Numbered from the stretch's first letter, positions 37,001 through 46,082 are shown. The stretch: DNA of 64,000 nt from Bowmanella dokdonensis (GCF_017254865.1 NZ_JAFKCV010000004.1:310001-374000), one strand, 5' to 3'. The notes: a model not told the origin generated them from the sequence alone. A program made the numbers and translations.

Positions 37001-37242
37001 AAGCAGTACAGGAGGCAGTGGGCTCCCGCCTGCGGCCCATTGCCATTTCTTCCATCACCACCATCTTCGGACTGGCGCCGCTGGTATTTCTGCCCGGTGC
37101 GGGCAGCGAGTTGTACAGGGGAGTCGGGGTCATAGTCATGGCTGGCATAGTCGGCGCCACACTGGTGACCCTGACCATGCTGCCGGCCCTGACGGTGTCC
37201 GTACTCCAGTGGCAGGAAAGGCGGAACCGGAAACGACAATAG
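34099..37242 (+). CDS. RND efflux transporter permease
   Basis: A 1047-residue inner-membrane pump of the AcrB/MexB superfamily, with twelve membrane segments and two large periplasmic loops. Segment 4 reads GMTLDNSIVVLESIE, so one of the two proton-relay aspartates found in AcrB is Asn. Segment 10 carries MGTVVNNPILIVHRA. It starts three bases after the adaptor stop. The substrates could be drugs, detergents or lipids. The Asp-Asn arrangement argues against direct equivalence with AcrB. Confidence 0.92.
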   Translation: MFQAIVRHGILVTVIVLIIAVLGILAALRIPVQMIPDLEVRIITVQTSWPGATPQDIEKEILIEQEEFLRNIPYLQELKSTATLGAAEIELEFPFGVDITETLIRVNNALTQVPSYPVNVDEPQVYATSFSSNSFMYFRVSPLKGNPRNLDMDMMRDFIEDKVRTSMSRVPGVADVNVGGGARRQVQIRLDPERLAAKGLTLSQVRSAITQRNRDISAGEIQSGKRRYLLRTLGRFEDLQEIRQLIVSRQGDSLVRLGDVAEVVLDHFKIREASYVNGQPVISLSVRRESGSNVIAIKGAMMEEVGRINRQMLEPRGMELELPADDVVYVEDSVFNVWKNLILGALLATGIMYLFLRSFRATALGVVGIPVCTIAAFLGLLLAGRTINVISLAGVAFAIGMTLDNSIVVLESIELERRRGLNRLKSAVAGVQKVWPAVLASTLTTVMVFLPVVFIEEEAGQLYSDVAIAISSSILVSMLVAITVIPTASARLKFDSTSLADKGNEQSPPILKTIHALVETPRRRLTTIGLTVVISAAIVLFLTPPAEYLPEGEEPKTFATMSAPPGYNLQTMQQIGEELTEYFMPFVGDDPDRFARGEVQVPAMAYLNLSISPQSLRIITQSIDPGHIDELMQAIVEKYESHPGMRAFAARGSIITSNDGGTRSVNLDIAGPNLADLYQVARIAYERAGQIFDNPRIQSNPSSLSLAQPLLQIRPDWDRLAEVQMSAEDIGFAVAALTDGAFVNEFFMGDDKIDMYLYNQTGPGADIQTLRNIQIQTPSGQVLPLTDLADIEETVDTSTIRRVDGQRTVTLNIIPPRSTALETGVARVNEQLVEQMRQQGQIPVGVDLSISGAADQLDATREALGSNYLVALVIIYLLMVAIFSHWGYPLLIMTSIPLGIAGGIAGLALLNGLGGLLAWLELAELHQPFDMISMLGFLILMGTVVNNPILIVHRAIDNVKQEGMAAVEAVQEAVGSRLRPIAISSITTIFGLAPLVFLPGAGSELYRGVGVIVMAGIVGATLVTLTMLPALTVSVLQWQERRNRKRQ

Positions 37243-37319
37243 ACCGGGGCTAAAAAGCCATTCAGGGCTCTGCGGATTTCTGCAATAATAAATATGACTT
37301 TAATCAGGCTGAGGACGCC

Positions 37320-38357
37320 ATGACAGAACTGACTATCACCGCCCCGGACGACTGGCACCTGCATTTTCGCGACGGCGACATCTTAAAAGAAACCGTGGCG
37401 GCCACCGCCCGCTGTTTCCGCCGGGCCATTGTCATGCCCAACCTGGTTCCGCCGGTGACCAATGCGCAGATGATCCGTGAATATGAAGCGCGCATTCTCG
37501 AAGCCAGACCCTTTGGCAGCGAGTTCAAGCCATTGATGACCCTGTACCTCACCAATACCACCAGCGCCGAAGATATTCATCAGGCCAAGGCGGCCGGTGC
37601 CGTAGCGGCTAAGCTGTATCCCGCCGGCGCCACCACCAACTCGGCCGCGGCGGTGTCGGCGCTGGACGCCCTGTTTCCTGTCTTTGCCGAAATGGCTGAA
37701 CAGGGCATGCTGCTGCTGGTGCATGGCGAGGTCACGGATGCTGACATCGATATCTTCGACCGGGAAAAGGTCTTTATTGACAGGCATCTGAGCCGTATCG
37801 TCGAGGCATTCCCTAATCTGAAAGTGGTACTTGAACATATTACCACCGCCGAGGCTGCCCATTTCGTGCGAGATGCCTCAGATAAGGTGGCGGCCACCAT
37901 TACGCCCCAGCATCTGATGCTCAATCGCAACGACTTGCTGGTAGGCGGCATACGTCCACACAACTACTGCCTGCCTGTACTTAAGCGCAATACCCACCAG
38001 CAGGTGCTCAGGGAGATGGTGGCCAGCGGTTCGAGCAAATTCTTTCTCGGTACCGATTCGGCGCCCCATGAAAAGCACCGTAAGGAATCCGCCTGCGGCT
38101 GTGCCGGTTGCTACAGCGCCTGGAGCGCCCTTGAGCTTTATGCACAGGTATTTGAGGAGCTGGGTTGTATCGACAAACTGGAAGGCTTCGCCAGCCACTA
38201 CGGCGCAGATTTCTACGGCCTGCCGCGCAACAGCGACACGCTTACACTGGTCAGGGATCCCTGGCAGATCCCTGAGCAGATCATCCTGCCCAATGGTAAT
38301 CCCATTGTGCCCTTCCACGCCGGGCAGATGGTCAACTGGAAGCTCAAACAGGACTGA
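37320..38357 (+). CDS. pyrC: Dihydroorotase
   Basis: A 345-residue class II dihydroorotase of the E. coli PyrC type, catalysing ring closure of N-carbamoyl-aspartate in pyrimidine synthesis. The metal-binding HLHFRDGD is at the N-terminus, the carbamylated Lys is in [13 protein letters not shown], further ligands are HGEVTD and EHITTAEAA, and the active-site Asp is in GTDSAPH. Fully conserved in length. The stop overlaps the start of the next gene by one base. Confidence 0.97.
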   Translation: MTELTITAPDDWHLHFRDGDILKETVAATARCFRRAIVMPNLVPPVTNAQMIREYEARILEARPFGSEFKPLMTLYLTNTTSAEDIHQAKAAGAVAAKLYPAGATTNSAAAVSALDALFPVFAEMAEQGMLLLVHGEVTDADIDIFDREKVFIDRHLSRIVEAFPNLKVVLEHITTAEAAHFVRDASDKVAATITPQHLMLNRNDLLVGGIRPHNYCLPVLKRNTHQQVLREMVASGSSKFFLGTDSAPHEKHRKESACGCAGCYSAWSALELYAQVFEELGCIDKLEGFASHYGADFYGLPRNSDTLTLVRDPWQIPEQIILPNGNPIVPFHAGQMVNWKLKQD

Positions 38358-39241
38358 TGTTGAGAACCCCATGCTGGTTAGTTTTCGGCTTACTGGCGGC
38401 CAGCGCGCTCGCCGGGGAACCGGGTGCCCAACAGCCGCCCCCGCTGACCATACTGACTCACCAGGAGCCTCCCTTTGTTTATCACGACGAGGAGGGCAAA
38501 CTGACGGGCTATGCGGTGGAGCTGGTCCGGGGCATCCAGTCTGAAACAGGGGACGAGACCCCCATTTTGCTCAATCCTTGGGCGCGGATCTATTTTCGCG
38601 CCACCTCCGAACCAAATGTACTGCTGTTTTCCCTGGTGCGTAATGCCGATCGGGAGTCAACATTTCACTGGATCACGCCCATTACCCGTAACCTGCACGG
38701 GCTGTTTGCCGATCGCGATCTGCACTTAGAGATTCAAAGCCTTAAGGATCTGGAAAAACTCCCCGCCATCGGCGTACAGCGGGGGGATTTTCGCGAGCAA
38801 CTTCTGATTGAGGCGGGTCTGACCAACCTGGTCTCCTATACCACCTGGCCGCAGGCGCTAGGGGCATTACTCAAGGGGCGGGTCAGTGCATTGTTTTTTT
38901 CGGCTGCTGGCATCGACTATTACTGCAAGGAGTTACAGGAAAATTGCAGTAATATCGTGAATATCTACCAGCATGAAGTGGTGGCTACCTACCTGGCTTT
39001 GTCCCGCCAGGGCACCAGCGACGAACTGGTCAGACAGTGGAAACAGGCTGCAGAAGATTATAAAGCCAGCGAAGACTTCGCTAAAATGGCCGGTGACTGG
39101 GTAAACAGATACCGCAAAGAGCTGGGTTTTCCGCTGCATTTGGGCGACGGCGCCCTGAATTTCTGGGTCAAACCCAGGGCTGGCACTCCTGCCGCTTCAA
39201 TCCGCTCTGCTCACCCCGATCAATCTGGTTCCCTGAACTAG
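38357..39241 (+). CDS. Periplasmic solute-binding protein (amino-acid-type)
   Basis: A 294-residue exported protein. It carries a signal peptide (LVFGLLAASALA) and a type II periplasmic-binding-protein fold, with EPPFVYHDEEGKLTGYAVEL at the N-lobe and RGDFREQLLIEAG at the hinge. No ABC transporter genes are adjacent, and many orphan proteins of this kind in Alteromonadales act as extracellular sensors or of unknown role. The C-terminal tail beyond residue 255 is not conserved in type. It overlaps pyrC by one base, suggesting coupled expression. Confidence 0.8.
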   Translation: MLRTPCWLVFGLLAASALAGEPGAQQPPPLTILTHQEPPFVYHDEEGKLTGYAVELVRGIQSETGDETPILLNPWARIYFRATSEPNVLLFSLVRNADRESTFHWITPITRNLHGLFADRDLHLEIQSLKDLEKLPAIGVQRGDFREQLLIEAGLTNLVSYTTWPQALGALLKGRVSALFFSAAGIDYYCKELQENCSNIVNIYQHEVVATYLALSRQGTSDELVRQWKQAAEDYKASEDFAKMAGDWVNRYRKELGFPLHLGDGALNFWVKPRAGTPAASIRSAHPDQSGSLN

Positions 39242-39278
39242 CTTGCAGATAGCCTCTTTGTGTCTGTGTGGTGACGTT

Positions 39279-40100
39279 TTAATGCTGGGGTTTATTCAGT
39301 TTATCCATCAAAGCCTGGATCTGTGCCTGCAGGGCCTGGATATCAGCCTGGCTGGCGGGTTTGGGTTCATCGGCCTGCTCTTGTTCATGCATCGTCTGCA
39401 TGGCGTCCACTATGATACCGATAAACAGGTTGAGCACGGCAAAGCTGGTGATGATGATAAAAGGCAGGAAGAACAGCCAGGACCAGGGAAAAAGGTCCAT
39501 GGTGGGCCTGACGATGCCCATGGACCAACTTTCCAGGGTCATCACCTGAAACAGGGTATAGGCCGATGCGCCTATGCTGCCGAACCATTCCTGCATATTG
39601 GCGTCAGGGTGATGGCCAAAGAGTTTGGTGACCAGTACCGCAGAGATATAGAAAATGATCCCCAGCACCCCCACCACCGAGCCCATGCCGGGCAGTGAGT
39701 GGCCCAGCGCCCCTATAACCCGGCGCATCTGCGGTACCACTGAGAACAGACGCATGACCCGCAGGATGCGGAATGCCCGCATAACCGCAAAGGGTCCACT
39801 GGCCGGAAGCCAGGAAAGACTGACGATGACCAAATCAAACCAGTTCCAGCCGCCACGGAAAAACTGGCGGCCATAAACCAGCAGCTTGGCCAGTAGTTCC
39901 AGGGTAAAGACGCACAGGATCAGCGTATCCACAATATGCAGGGCATGGATATTGGCCTGTCCCCAGTTGGTGGTTTCCAGGCCGAGGGTGACAGCGTTGA
40001 TTAGAATCAGGGCGATAATGGCCTGGCTGAACCAGCGGGTTTCGATGAGGGACTGTAAACGAACCTGCCAACTTGGGGGGACGGTCTCTTGAAGCTCCAC
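39279..40100 (-). CDS. Bacterial voltage-gated sodium channel (NaChBac family)
   Basis: A 273-residue ion channel. It has six membrane segments: S4 carries arginines at 108, 111, 114 and 117 with three-residue spacing (MRAFRILRVMRLF), and the pore filter is TLESWS at 188-193, the Na+-selective sequence of BacNav channels. The C-terminus (about 240-270) is a coiled coil that holds the tetramer. The GTG start at 40100 follows AGGAGA at good spacing. An ATG at 40298 would add 66 unrelated residues and overlap the neighbouring dbpA gene. Such channels support Na+-based motility or pH homeostasis in alkaliphilic and marine bacteria. Confidence 0.93.
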   Translation of the reverse strand: MELQETVPPSWQVRLQSLIETRWFSQAIIALILINAVTLGLETTNWGQANIHALHIVDTLILCVFTLELLAKLLVYGRQFFRGGWNWFDLVIVSLSWLPASGPFAVMRAFRILRVMRLFSVVPQMRRVIGALGHSLPGMGSVVGVLGIIFYISAVLVTKLFGHHPDANMQEWFGSIGASAYTLFQVMTLESWSMGIVRPTMDLFPWSWLFFLPFIIITSFAVLNLFIGIIVDAMQTMHEQEQADEPKPASQADIQALQAQIQALMDKLNKPQH

Positions 40101-40248
40101 GGTTTCTCCTGATAGGGCAAAGACGAGGTTATCTGAGCCCGGTTTTGGGGGCAATCCGGCATAAAACAAGATGACTGATAGAATTATTCGGGTCCGCTTG
40201 GGTGGCAAATACGTTAGAATGCCAGCCATTTGAATTGCCGGGTTTTTT

Positions 40249-41625
40249 ATGAGCACCGCGTTTTCCTCTTTGTCATTGCCACCAGCCCTGCTGAGCAACC
40301 TGAGCGACCTGGGCTACCAGCAGATGACTGAAATCCAGACAGCCAGCCTGCCCCTCATGCTGGCGGGTAAAGATGTGATTGCCCAGGCCAAGACCGGCAG
40401 CGGTAAGACGGTAGCTTTTGGCATTGGTCTGCTCAGTCGCCTGCAGGTGGACGATTTTACCACCCAGGCCCTGGTACTCTGTCCCACCCGGGAACTGGCC
40501 GAGCAGGTCAGTGGTGAGCTGCGTAAGCTGGCCAGGTTCCAGGCCAACATCAAAGTGTTGGCCCTGTACGGCGGTGTGCCTATGGCCAGTCAGGTTGCGT
40601 CTTTAGCCCACGGGTCCCAGATTGTGGTGGGCACGCCGGGCCGGGTCCGTGACCTGTTGTCGCGGCGTCATCTGGATCTCAGCCGCCTGAGCACACTGGT
40701 GCTGGATGAGGCAGACCGCATGCTGGAGATGGGCTTTGCCGAAGATTTGGCTGCGATCATAGGAACGGCTCCCAGGCAACGCCAGACCCTGCTGTTTTCA
40801 GCCACCTTTGCCGAGGACATCCAGCGTATCAGCGCCGATATTCAGCGTGAACCCCAGCGCGTGACAGTGAAAGCGGTGCATGATCAGCAACAAATCAGTC
40901 AGTTTTTCTATGAAGTAGCGGAAGAGAGGCGCGCCCATGCCCTGCGTTGCCTGCTGACGCACTTCGAGCCGGACTCGGCCATGGTGTTTTGCAATACCCG
41001 GGCGGAATGCCAGGCAGTAGCCGATGACCTGGCGGAAAAAGGCTTTGCTGCCCAGGCCCTGCATGGGGAATTGGAGCAAAGGGAACGCCAGGAAGTGCTG
41101 GTGCAATTCGCCCAACGCAGTATTGCCGTGCTGGTGGCCACCGATGTGGCTGCCAGGGGACTGGATATCAAGGAGGTGGATGCGGTGATCAACTACCATG
41201 TGGCCCAGGATCCACAGGCCCACGTACATCGTATCGGCCGCACCGGGCGAGCCGGACACAAGGGGCTGGCCCTGACTCTTTGTTCCCCCGCAGAGGCCGG
41301 CAGGGCTGCTGCCATCGAAGAATTCCAGCAGCAAAAACCGGTCTGGAGTGACATAGAGCGCATTCGCTTTAAGAACGGCGCCATTAAGGACCCCCTGTAC
41401 AGGACCCTCTGTATTGATGGTGGACGCAAGGACAAAGTCCGCAAAGGTGACGTCCTTGGTGCCCTGACCAAGGATGCAGGCATTGATGGGGCTGATGTGG
41501 GCCAGATAGACATCATGGACAATCACACTTATGTGGCTGTCAAGCTGCGCAGCGTCAAACGGACCCTGGCTTATTTGCGTGAGGGAAAAATAAAGGGCCG
41601 GAGGTTCCGCGCCCGTAAACTTTGA
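40249..41625 (+). CDS. dbpA: ATP-dependent RNA helicase DbpA
   Basis: A 458-residue DEAD-box helicase. The Q motif (TEIQTASLP), Walker A AKTGSGKT, LDEADRM, SAT and HRIGRTGRAG are all present. A C-terminal RNA-binding domain (about residues 385-458, GADVGQIDIMDNHTYVAVKL onward) is of the DbpA type, which binds hairpin 92 of 23S rRNA during large-subunit assembly. The gene diverges from the sodium-channel gene. Confidence 0.95.
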   Translation: MSTAFSSLSLPPALLSNLSDLGYQQMTEIQTASLPLMLAGKDVIAQAKTGSGKTVAFGIGLLSRLQVDDFTTQALVLCPTRELAEQVSGELRKLARFQANIKVLALYGGVPMASQVASLAHGSQIVVGTPGRVRDLLSRRHLDLSRLSTLVLDEADRMLEMGFAEDLAAIIGTAPRQRQTLLFSATFAEDIQRISADIQREPQRVTVKAVHDQQQISQFFYEVAEERRAHALRCLLTHFEPDSAMVFCNTRAECQAVADDLAEKGFAAQALHGELEQRERQEVLVQFAQRSIAVLVATDVAARGLDIKEVDAVINYHVAQDPQAHVHRIGRTGRAGHKGLALTLCSPAEAGRAAAIEEFQQQKPVWSDIERIRFKNGAIKDPLYRTLCIDGGRKDKVRKGDVLGALTKDAGIDGADVGQIDIMDNHTYVAVKLRSVKRTLAYLREGKIKGRRFRARKL

Positions 41626-41657
41626 TGGTGGGCATAGGTGTTTCAGGACCAGCCTGC

Positions 41658-41699
41658 CTGACAACTGACAACTGACAACTGACAACTGACAACTGACAA
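41658..41699. repeat. Six tandem copies of the heptamer CTGACAA
   Basis: Six perfect 7-bp units occupy 42 bp, ending ten bases before the ABC-exporter ATG. Another two units (GTGACAACTGACAA) lie near 63505, just ahead of the DyP-peroxidase gene. Slippage could change spacing to the promoter or ribosome site. Confidence 0.8.
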
Positions 41700-41708
41700 G
41701 GGAACTAG

Positions 41709-43538
41709 ATGTTTGGATTTTTTGAACGGCTGGTAAGGGCTTTTCCCGCAGAAGAACCCGGTCAGCCCCCTAAAAGCCTGCTGGCCTTCTGCCTGTATTA
41801 CTCCCGGGGCATGAAACGGGCGCTGATCGGCCTGTCGCTGCTAAGCGCCCTGATTGCCGTATTGGAAGTCAGCCTGTTCGGTTATCTGGGCAAGCTGGTG
41901 GACTGGTTTGCCACCCGCGATCCGGCCACCTTCCTGCAGGAGGAGCAGACCAGCCTGTTATGGATGGGGTCTGTCATCCTGATCTTTCTACCCCTGGCGG
42001 TAATACTCCATTCCCTGATCAACCACCAGACCCTGCTGGGTAATTTCCCCATGCGGATCCGCTGGCAGGCCCATCGCTATCTGCTTGGCCAGAGCCTGGG
42101 TTTTTTCCAGAATGAGTTTGCCGGCCGGGTCGCCACCAAGGTTATGCAGACCGCCCTGTCGGTGCGCGAGACGGTGCGCAAGCTGCTGGACCTGATGGTG
42201 TATGTGACGGTCTATTTTGCCAGCGTGTTCGTGATGGTGGCAGCCATCGACTGGCGCCTGGCCATCCCCCTGGCAGTCTGGTTTGTGGTCTATGTGGCCA
42301 TACTCAGGTTGTTGTTACCCAGACTCAAACAGGTCTCACAGAGACAGGCCGATGCGCGTTCGGCCATGACCGGCCGAATCGTCGACAGCTATACCAATAT
42401 CACCACCGTCAAGCTGTTTGCCCACACCAACCGCGAGACCCAGTACGCCAGGGAGAGCATGGACGATTTTCTCGGCACCGTGTATCCGCAGATGCGTCTG
42501 GTAACAGTGCTCAATGGCTGTGTGTGGTTCAGCAATGCGCTGTTGATCTTCTCTATCAGCGCCCTGGCTATCTACCTGTGGCTAAACAGCCTGGCCACGC
42601 CGGGCAATATCGCCGTGGCCGTCAGCCTGAGTTTGCGCCTCAACGGTATGTCCCAGTGGATTATGTGGGAAGTGTCAGGTTTATTTGAAAACATCGGTAC
42701 GGTACAGGACGGTATGAACACCCTGTCTGTCCCGGTGGCCGTGCAGGACCAGTCCGGTGCCAGGGCCATGCAGGTCAGAGGCGGTGAGATCCATTTCAGC
42801 CAGGTGAATTTTGCCTATGACAACCGTAACCGGGTGTTTGAGGATCTGAATATCCATATCCGTCCCGGCGAAAAGGTTGGCCTGGTGGGGCGATCAGGCG
42901 CCGGTAAGTCCACCCTGGTCAATCTTTTGCTGCGTTTCTATGATGTGCAGTCCGGTAAAATCCTGATCGATGGCCAGGATATCCGGGCCGTTTCCCAGGA
43001 AAGCCTGCGCGAGAAGATCAGCATGGTCACCCAGGATACCTCCTTGCTGCACCGTTCGGTGCGGGACAACATTTTGTATGGGCGACTGGATGCCAGTGAG
43101 GAAGACATGCTGGTGGCAGCCCGGCAGGCAGAGGCCCATGATTTTATCCAGAACCTCTCCGATTTGCAGGGACGTAGCGGCTATGAGGCCCATGTGGGTG
43201 AGCGGGGCGTTAAGCTGTCCGGCGGGCAGCGCCAGCGTATCGCCATCGCCCGGGTGATGCTCAAGGATGCCCCTATTCTGATTCTGGATGAGGCCACATC
43301 GGCCCTCGATTCGGAAGTGGAAGTGGCTATCCAGGAATGCCTGAACAAGATTATGCAGAACAAAACCGTACTGGCCATTGCCCACCGGCTCTCCACCATC
43401 GCCGCCATGGACAGGCTACTGGTACTGGATGAGGGGCGGATTGTGGAGTCGGGTACCCACGCTGAATTGCTTAAGCTAAACGGTATCTATGCCAAGTTAT
43501 GGGCTCATCAGACCGGCGGTTTTCTTGGGTTGGAGTGA
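41709..43538 (+). CDS. ABC exporter, fused permease and ATPase
   Basis: A 609-residue MsbA-like half-transporter. Six membrane segments occupy about residues 30-330, and the ATPase follows with Walker A GRSGAGKST near residue 395, signature LSGGQRQR, Walker B ILILDEATSALD and H-loop AHRLS. The AGGGA before the ATG directly adjoins the CTGACAA heptamer array. It probably flips lipids or exports a small molecule. The next small gene lies 14 bp downstream. Confidence 0.92.
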   Translation: MFGFFERLVRAFPAEEPGQPPKSLLAFCLYYSRGMKRALIGLSLLSALIAVLEVSLFGYLGKLVDWFATRDPATFLQEEQTSLLWMGSVILIFLPLAVILHSLINHQTLLGNFPMRIRWQAHRYLLGQSLGFFQNEFAGRVATKVMQTALSVRETVRKLLDLMVYVTVYFASVFVMVAAIDWRLAIPLAVWFVVYVAILRLLLPRLKQVSQRQADARSAMTGRIVDSYTNITTVKLFAHTNRETQYARESMDDFLGTVYPQMRLVTVLNGCVWFSNALLIFSISALAIYLWLNSLATPGNIAVAVSLSLRLNGMSQWIMWEVSGLFENIGTVQDGMNTLSVPVAVQDQSGARAMQVRGGEIHFSQVNFAYDNRNRVFEDLNIHIRPGEKVGLVGRSGAGKSTLVNLLLRFYDVQSGKILIDGQDIRAVSQESLREKISMVTQDTSLLHRSVRDNILYGRLDASEEDMLVAARQAEAHDFIQNLSDLQGRSGYEAHVGERGVKLSGGQRQRIAIARVMLKDAPILILDEATSALDSEVEVAIQECLNKIMQNKTVLAIAHRLSTIAAMDRLLVLDEGRIVESGTHAELLKLNGIYAKLWAHQTGGFLGLE

Positions 43539-43552
43539 AAGGAGCACAGCTT

Positions 43553-43954
43553 ATGTCTTGGAGAGAATTCAGGCCTCACGGTCATGTCAGCTTCAGCCTG
43601 GATGGACGGATATTGACCATTGAGGCCGAAGGTCCGGGCAATGCTGAACTGATCCACGAATACCAGCAGCATATGCAGGCCTACCGCCAGCAGTTACAGG
43701 GAGCTGCCTGGGCCAGCCTGGTCATATTCAACGGCGAGTCCCTGCTCACCCCGGATGCCATTCAACTGGTGGATGAGGCGGTTCAGACCAATCGCCACTA
43801 TGGTATGGTAGCAACAGCAGTGGTGGTGACAGACGCCAGTTGCCGCACCCTGGTGCGACAGTTGTGGAGCAGTATCTACTGCCAGGCAGGGACGGTGCAC
43901 CAGTTCTTCGATACCCCTGAGCAGGCCAGGCAATGGCTGCTCGAAAAGCTCTGA
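43553..43954 (+). CDS. STAS/SpoIIAA-like small protein of unknown function
   Basis: A 133-residue cytoplasmic protein. A leading strand pair (HVSFSLDGRILTIEAEGPGN) and a later SLVIFNGESLLTPDAIQLVDE, followed by VATAVVVTDASCRTLVRQL, resemble STAS-like or SpoIIAA-like folds. No catalytic motif can be assigned. The start at 43553 is preceded by AAGGAG; an earlier in-frame ATG at 43499 lies within the exporter gene. Probably co-transcribed with the exporter and the M28 peptidase. Confidence 0.65.
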   Translation: MSWREFRPHGHVSFSLDGRILTIEAEGPGNAELIHEYQQHMQAYRQQLQGAAWASLVIFNGESLLTPDAIQLVDEAVQTNRHYGMVATAVVVTDASCRTLVRQLWSSIYCQAGTVHQFFDTPEQARQWLLEKL

Positions 43955-43967
43955 TTGAGGAGAAAAG

Positions 43968-45554
43968 ATGAGAACCCTTATTAACGGACTTTTATTGTCG
44001 GCAAGTCTGACGTTGCCGGTGTTGGCTGATCCACCGGCTTTTTCCGAGCAGCAGTACAAAGAATATGTAAGAACGGTGGCGTCTGATGAATTTGAGGGAC
44101 GAGGACCAATGTCACCGGGAGAGGAAAAGACTATCCAGTATCTGGTGCAGGAGCTGAAGAAGCTGGGCGTTGGGCCCGGCTACCATGGCGACTATGTGCA
44201 AAACGTGCCGATGGCCGGCATTGCGGCTTCCCAGGATATGCAGTTAAAGCTTGGCGAGCTTACTTTTGAGCCGGGCAGGGATTTTGTCTCCCGTACCTTG
44301 CAGATGGCCAATCGGACAGAGCTTAAGGACTCAGAGGTGATTTTTGTCGGCTACGGCATCCACGCCCCCGAGTATGGCTGGAACGACTATGAGGGCCTTG
44401 ATGTTAAGGGCAAGACCCTGCTGATGCTGGTCAATGACCCGGGCTACGCCACCCAGGATCCAGAGGTCTTTCGCGGGAACGCCATGACCTATTATGGTCG
44501 TTGGACCTACAAGTATGAGGAAGCCATCCGCCGTGGCGCCGACGGGGTCTTTATCATTCACGAAACCGGCGCTGCGGGCTATCCCTGGTCGGTGGTTGAA
44601 TCGGGGGCCACCGGCACCAAGTTTGCGCTGGTGGATGACAGCGGTAATGCCAATGAGCTGGAAGCCATGGGGTGGATCCAGACCGAAGCAACCCAGAGGC
44701 TGTTCGGCCATCTGGGGTTGGATTTCGACAAGCTCAGGACTGCCGCGGCCCAGCCAGGCTTTAAGCCGGTTAAGCTGGGTATTAAAGCTGACCTGTCCAC
44801 CCAGTTCTGGAACAAGATGGGCGAAAGCCGCAATGTAGTGGGACTGATCCCGGGCAGCAGCAGGGCAGACGAATACATTGTGCTGTCGGCCCACTGGGAC
44901 GGTTTTGGCAAGAAAGTTGGCGTCAAGGGCGACAATATCTTCAATGCGGCGGTGGACAACGCCACCGGTGTCGCCGGGGTGCTGGAGCTGGCCCGCATGC
45001 TGCAAAGCCGGGATAAGCCTCTGGAGCGCTCGGTGATCCTGGCGTTTTTCACCGCCGAGGAAACCGGTCTTCTCGGCGCTTTTGCCTTTGCCAACCAGCC
45101 GCCTGTGCCGACCAACAAGATGGTGGCCCTGTTTAATATAGACAGTATGAATATGACCGGCCCCTCTGACCATGTGCTGCTATATGGTAAAGGCTTACAG
45201 GAGCTCGAGGACTGGCTGGCTGAGGCGGCAGCAAAGCAGGATCGTACGGTCAAACCTGACAGCCAGCCGCAAAATGGCCTGTTTTTCCGTTCCGATCACT
45301 TCGCCCTGGCGCAAAAAGGCGTACCGGGCCTGTTGTTTATGGATCTGGGCAGCAGTGACCCTGACTATATCGCCAACCGCTACCACAAGCCCAGCGACGA
45401 GTTTCTGGAGAGTTGGCAGTACGGCGGGGTAAAGCAGGATCTGACCCTGATCTACCGTCTGACGGAAAAACTGGGTAACTCAGATGCCTGGCCGAAGTGG
45501 AAGGCTGGGGCCGAGTTTAAGCAGATCCGTGAAGATGACTTGGCTGCACGCTGA
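43968..45554 (+). CDS. Exported M28-family zinc peptidase with PA-like insert
   Basis: A 528-residue secreted or periplasmic aminopeptidase-like protein. The signal ends in LPVLA. A protease-associated-like insertion (about residues 100-220) precedes the catalytic part. Zinc ligands and catalytic residues are His309 in SAHWDG, Asp in NAAVDNATGVAG, the Glu pair in AEETGLLGA, Asp in NIDSMN and a His in SDHFALAQKGVPG. An intrinsic terminator follows. Peptide specificity cannot be read. Confidence 0.9.
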   Translation: MRTLINGLLLSASLTLPVLADPPAFSEQQYKEYVRTVASDEFEGRGPMSPGEEKTIQYLVQELKKLGVGPGYHGDYVQNVPMAGIAASQDMQLKLGELTFEPGRDFVSRTLQMANRTELKDSEVIFVGYGIHAPEYGWNDYEGLDVKGKTLLMLVNDPGYATQDPEVFRGNAMTYYGRWTYKYEEAIRRGADGVFIIHETGAAGYPWSVVESGATGTKFALVDDSGNANELEAMGWIQTEATQRLFGHLGLDFDKLRTAAAQPGFKPVKLGIKADLSTQFWNKMGESRNVVGLIPGSSRADEYIVLSAHWDGFGKKVGVKGDNIFNAAVDNATGVAGVLELARMLQSRDKPLERSVILAFFTAEETGLLGAFAFANQPPVPTNKMVALFNIDSMNMTGPSDHVLLYGKGLQELEDWLAEAAAKQDRTVKPDSQPQNGLFFRSDHFALAQKGVPGLLFMDLGSSDPDYIANRYHKPSDEFLESWQYGGVKQDLTLIYRLTEKLGNSDAWPKWKAGAEFKQIREDDLAAR

Positions 45555-45566
45555 AATTGATCCGCA

Positions 45567-45600
45567 ACCAACCCGCCATTGAGGCGGGTTGGTCGCTTTT
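45567..45600. terminator. Strong hairpin between convergent genes
   Basis: ACCAACCCGCC and GGCGGGTTGGT pair perfectly around ATTGA, and CGCTTTTC follows. It lies 12 bp after the M28 stop and just before the convergent SnoaL-like gene's end, so it can serve both strands. Confidence 0.8.
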
Positions 45601-45605
45601 CTTGA

Positions 45606-46082
45606 TTACACCTTTGGCACAGTGGCATTGTCCCAGTGCTCAACAATTTTCCCTTCTTTCACCCGGAACATATCAAACCAGGTGGTGGTGTAGCTCTTTC
45701 CTGCCTGATTCGGTACCGGCAGTTCGCGGCGAAAAGACAAAATAACCTTATCTCCCTCGGCAACGATAGATACCAGGTTGTCTATTTCGGCTTTGACCGG
45801 CTGCTGTTCGAAGCGGCTGAAAAATTCGATAAAGGCTTTTCGGCCATTGGCAAGATTGGGATTATGTTGGATATAGTCCTCAGCCAGGTAGTCCGCTGCT
45901 TTGCGCATATCCCGGGTCTGAAATACCTGACGCCAGAATTCAAACACCAGACGTTTGTTCTCCTGCAACTGAACTTGATCGCTCTCAAGCAGGCTGATTT
46001 GATCCGGATGCAAGGCGACAGGCTCCTGTGCCAGAGAAATATTGCAGAACAGAGCAAGCAAAACGAAGAGCAAACGAAACAT
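45606..46082 (-). CDS. Exported SnoaL/NTF2-like protein
   Basis: A 158-residue protein with a signal peptide (MFRLLFVLLALFCNISLA) and the SnoaL/ester-cyclase-like cone fold: YLAEDYIQHNP and MFRVKEGKIVEHWDNATVP are diagnostic. Such proteins vary from cyclases to hydrolases with unknown substrates. The ATG at 46082 follows AAGGA; an upstream in-frame start at 46184 would precede the signal. Function unknown. Confidence 0.83.
   Translation of the reverse strand: MFRLLFVLLALFCNISLAQEPVALHPDQISLLESDQVQLQENKRLVFEFWRQVFQTRDMRKAADYLAEDYIQHNPNLANGRKAFIEFFSRFEQQPVKAEIDNLVSIVAEGDKVILSFRRELPVPNQAGKSYTTTWFDMFRVKEGKIVEHWDNATVPKV

Noticed and set aside
39279-40298. Longer form of the sodium channel starting at 40298
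   Set aside because: The extra 66 residues overlap the divergent dbpA start and show no channel similarity, while GTG at 40100 has a clear AGGAGA site.
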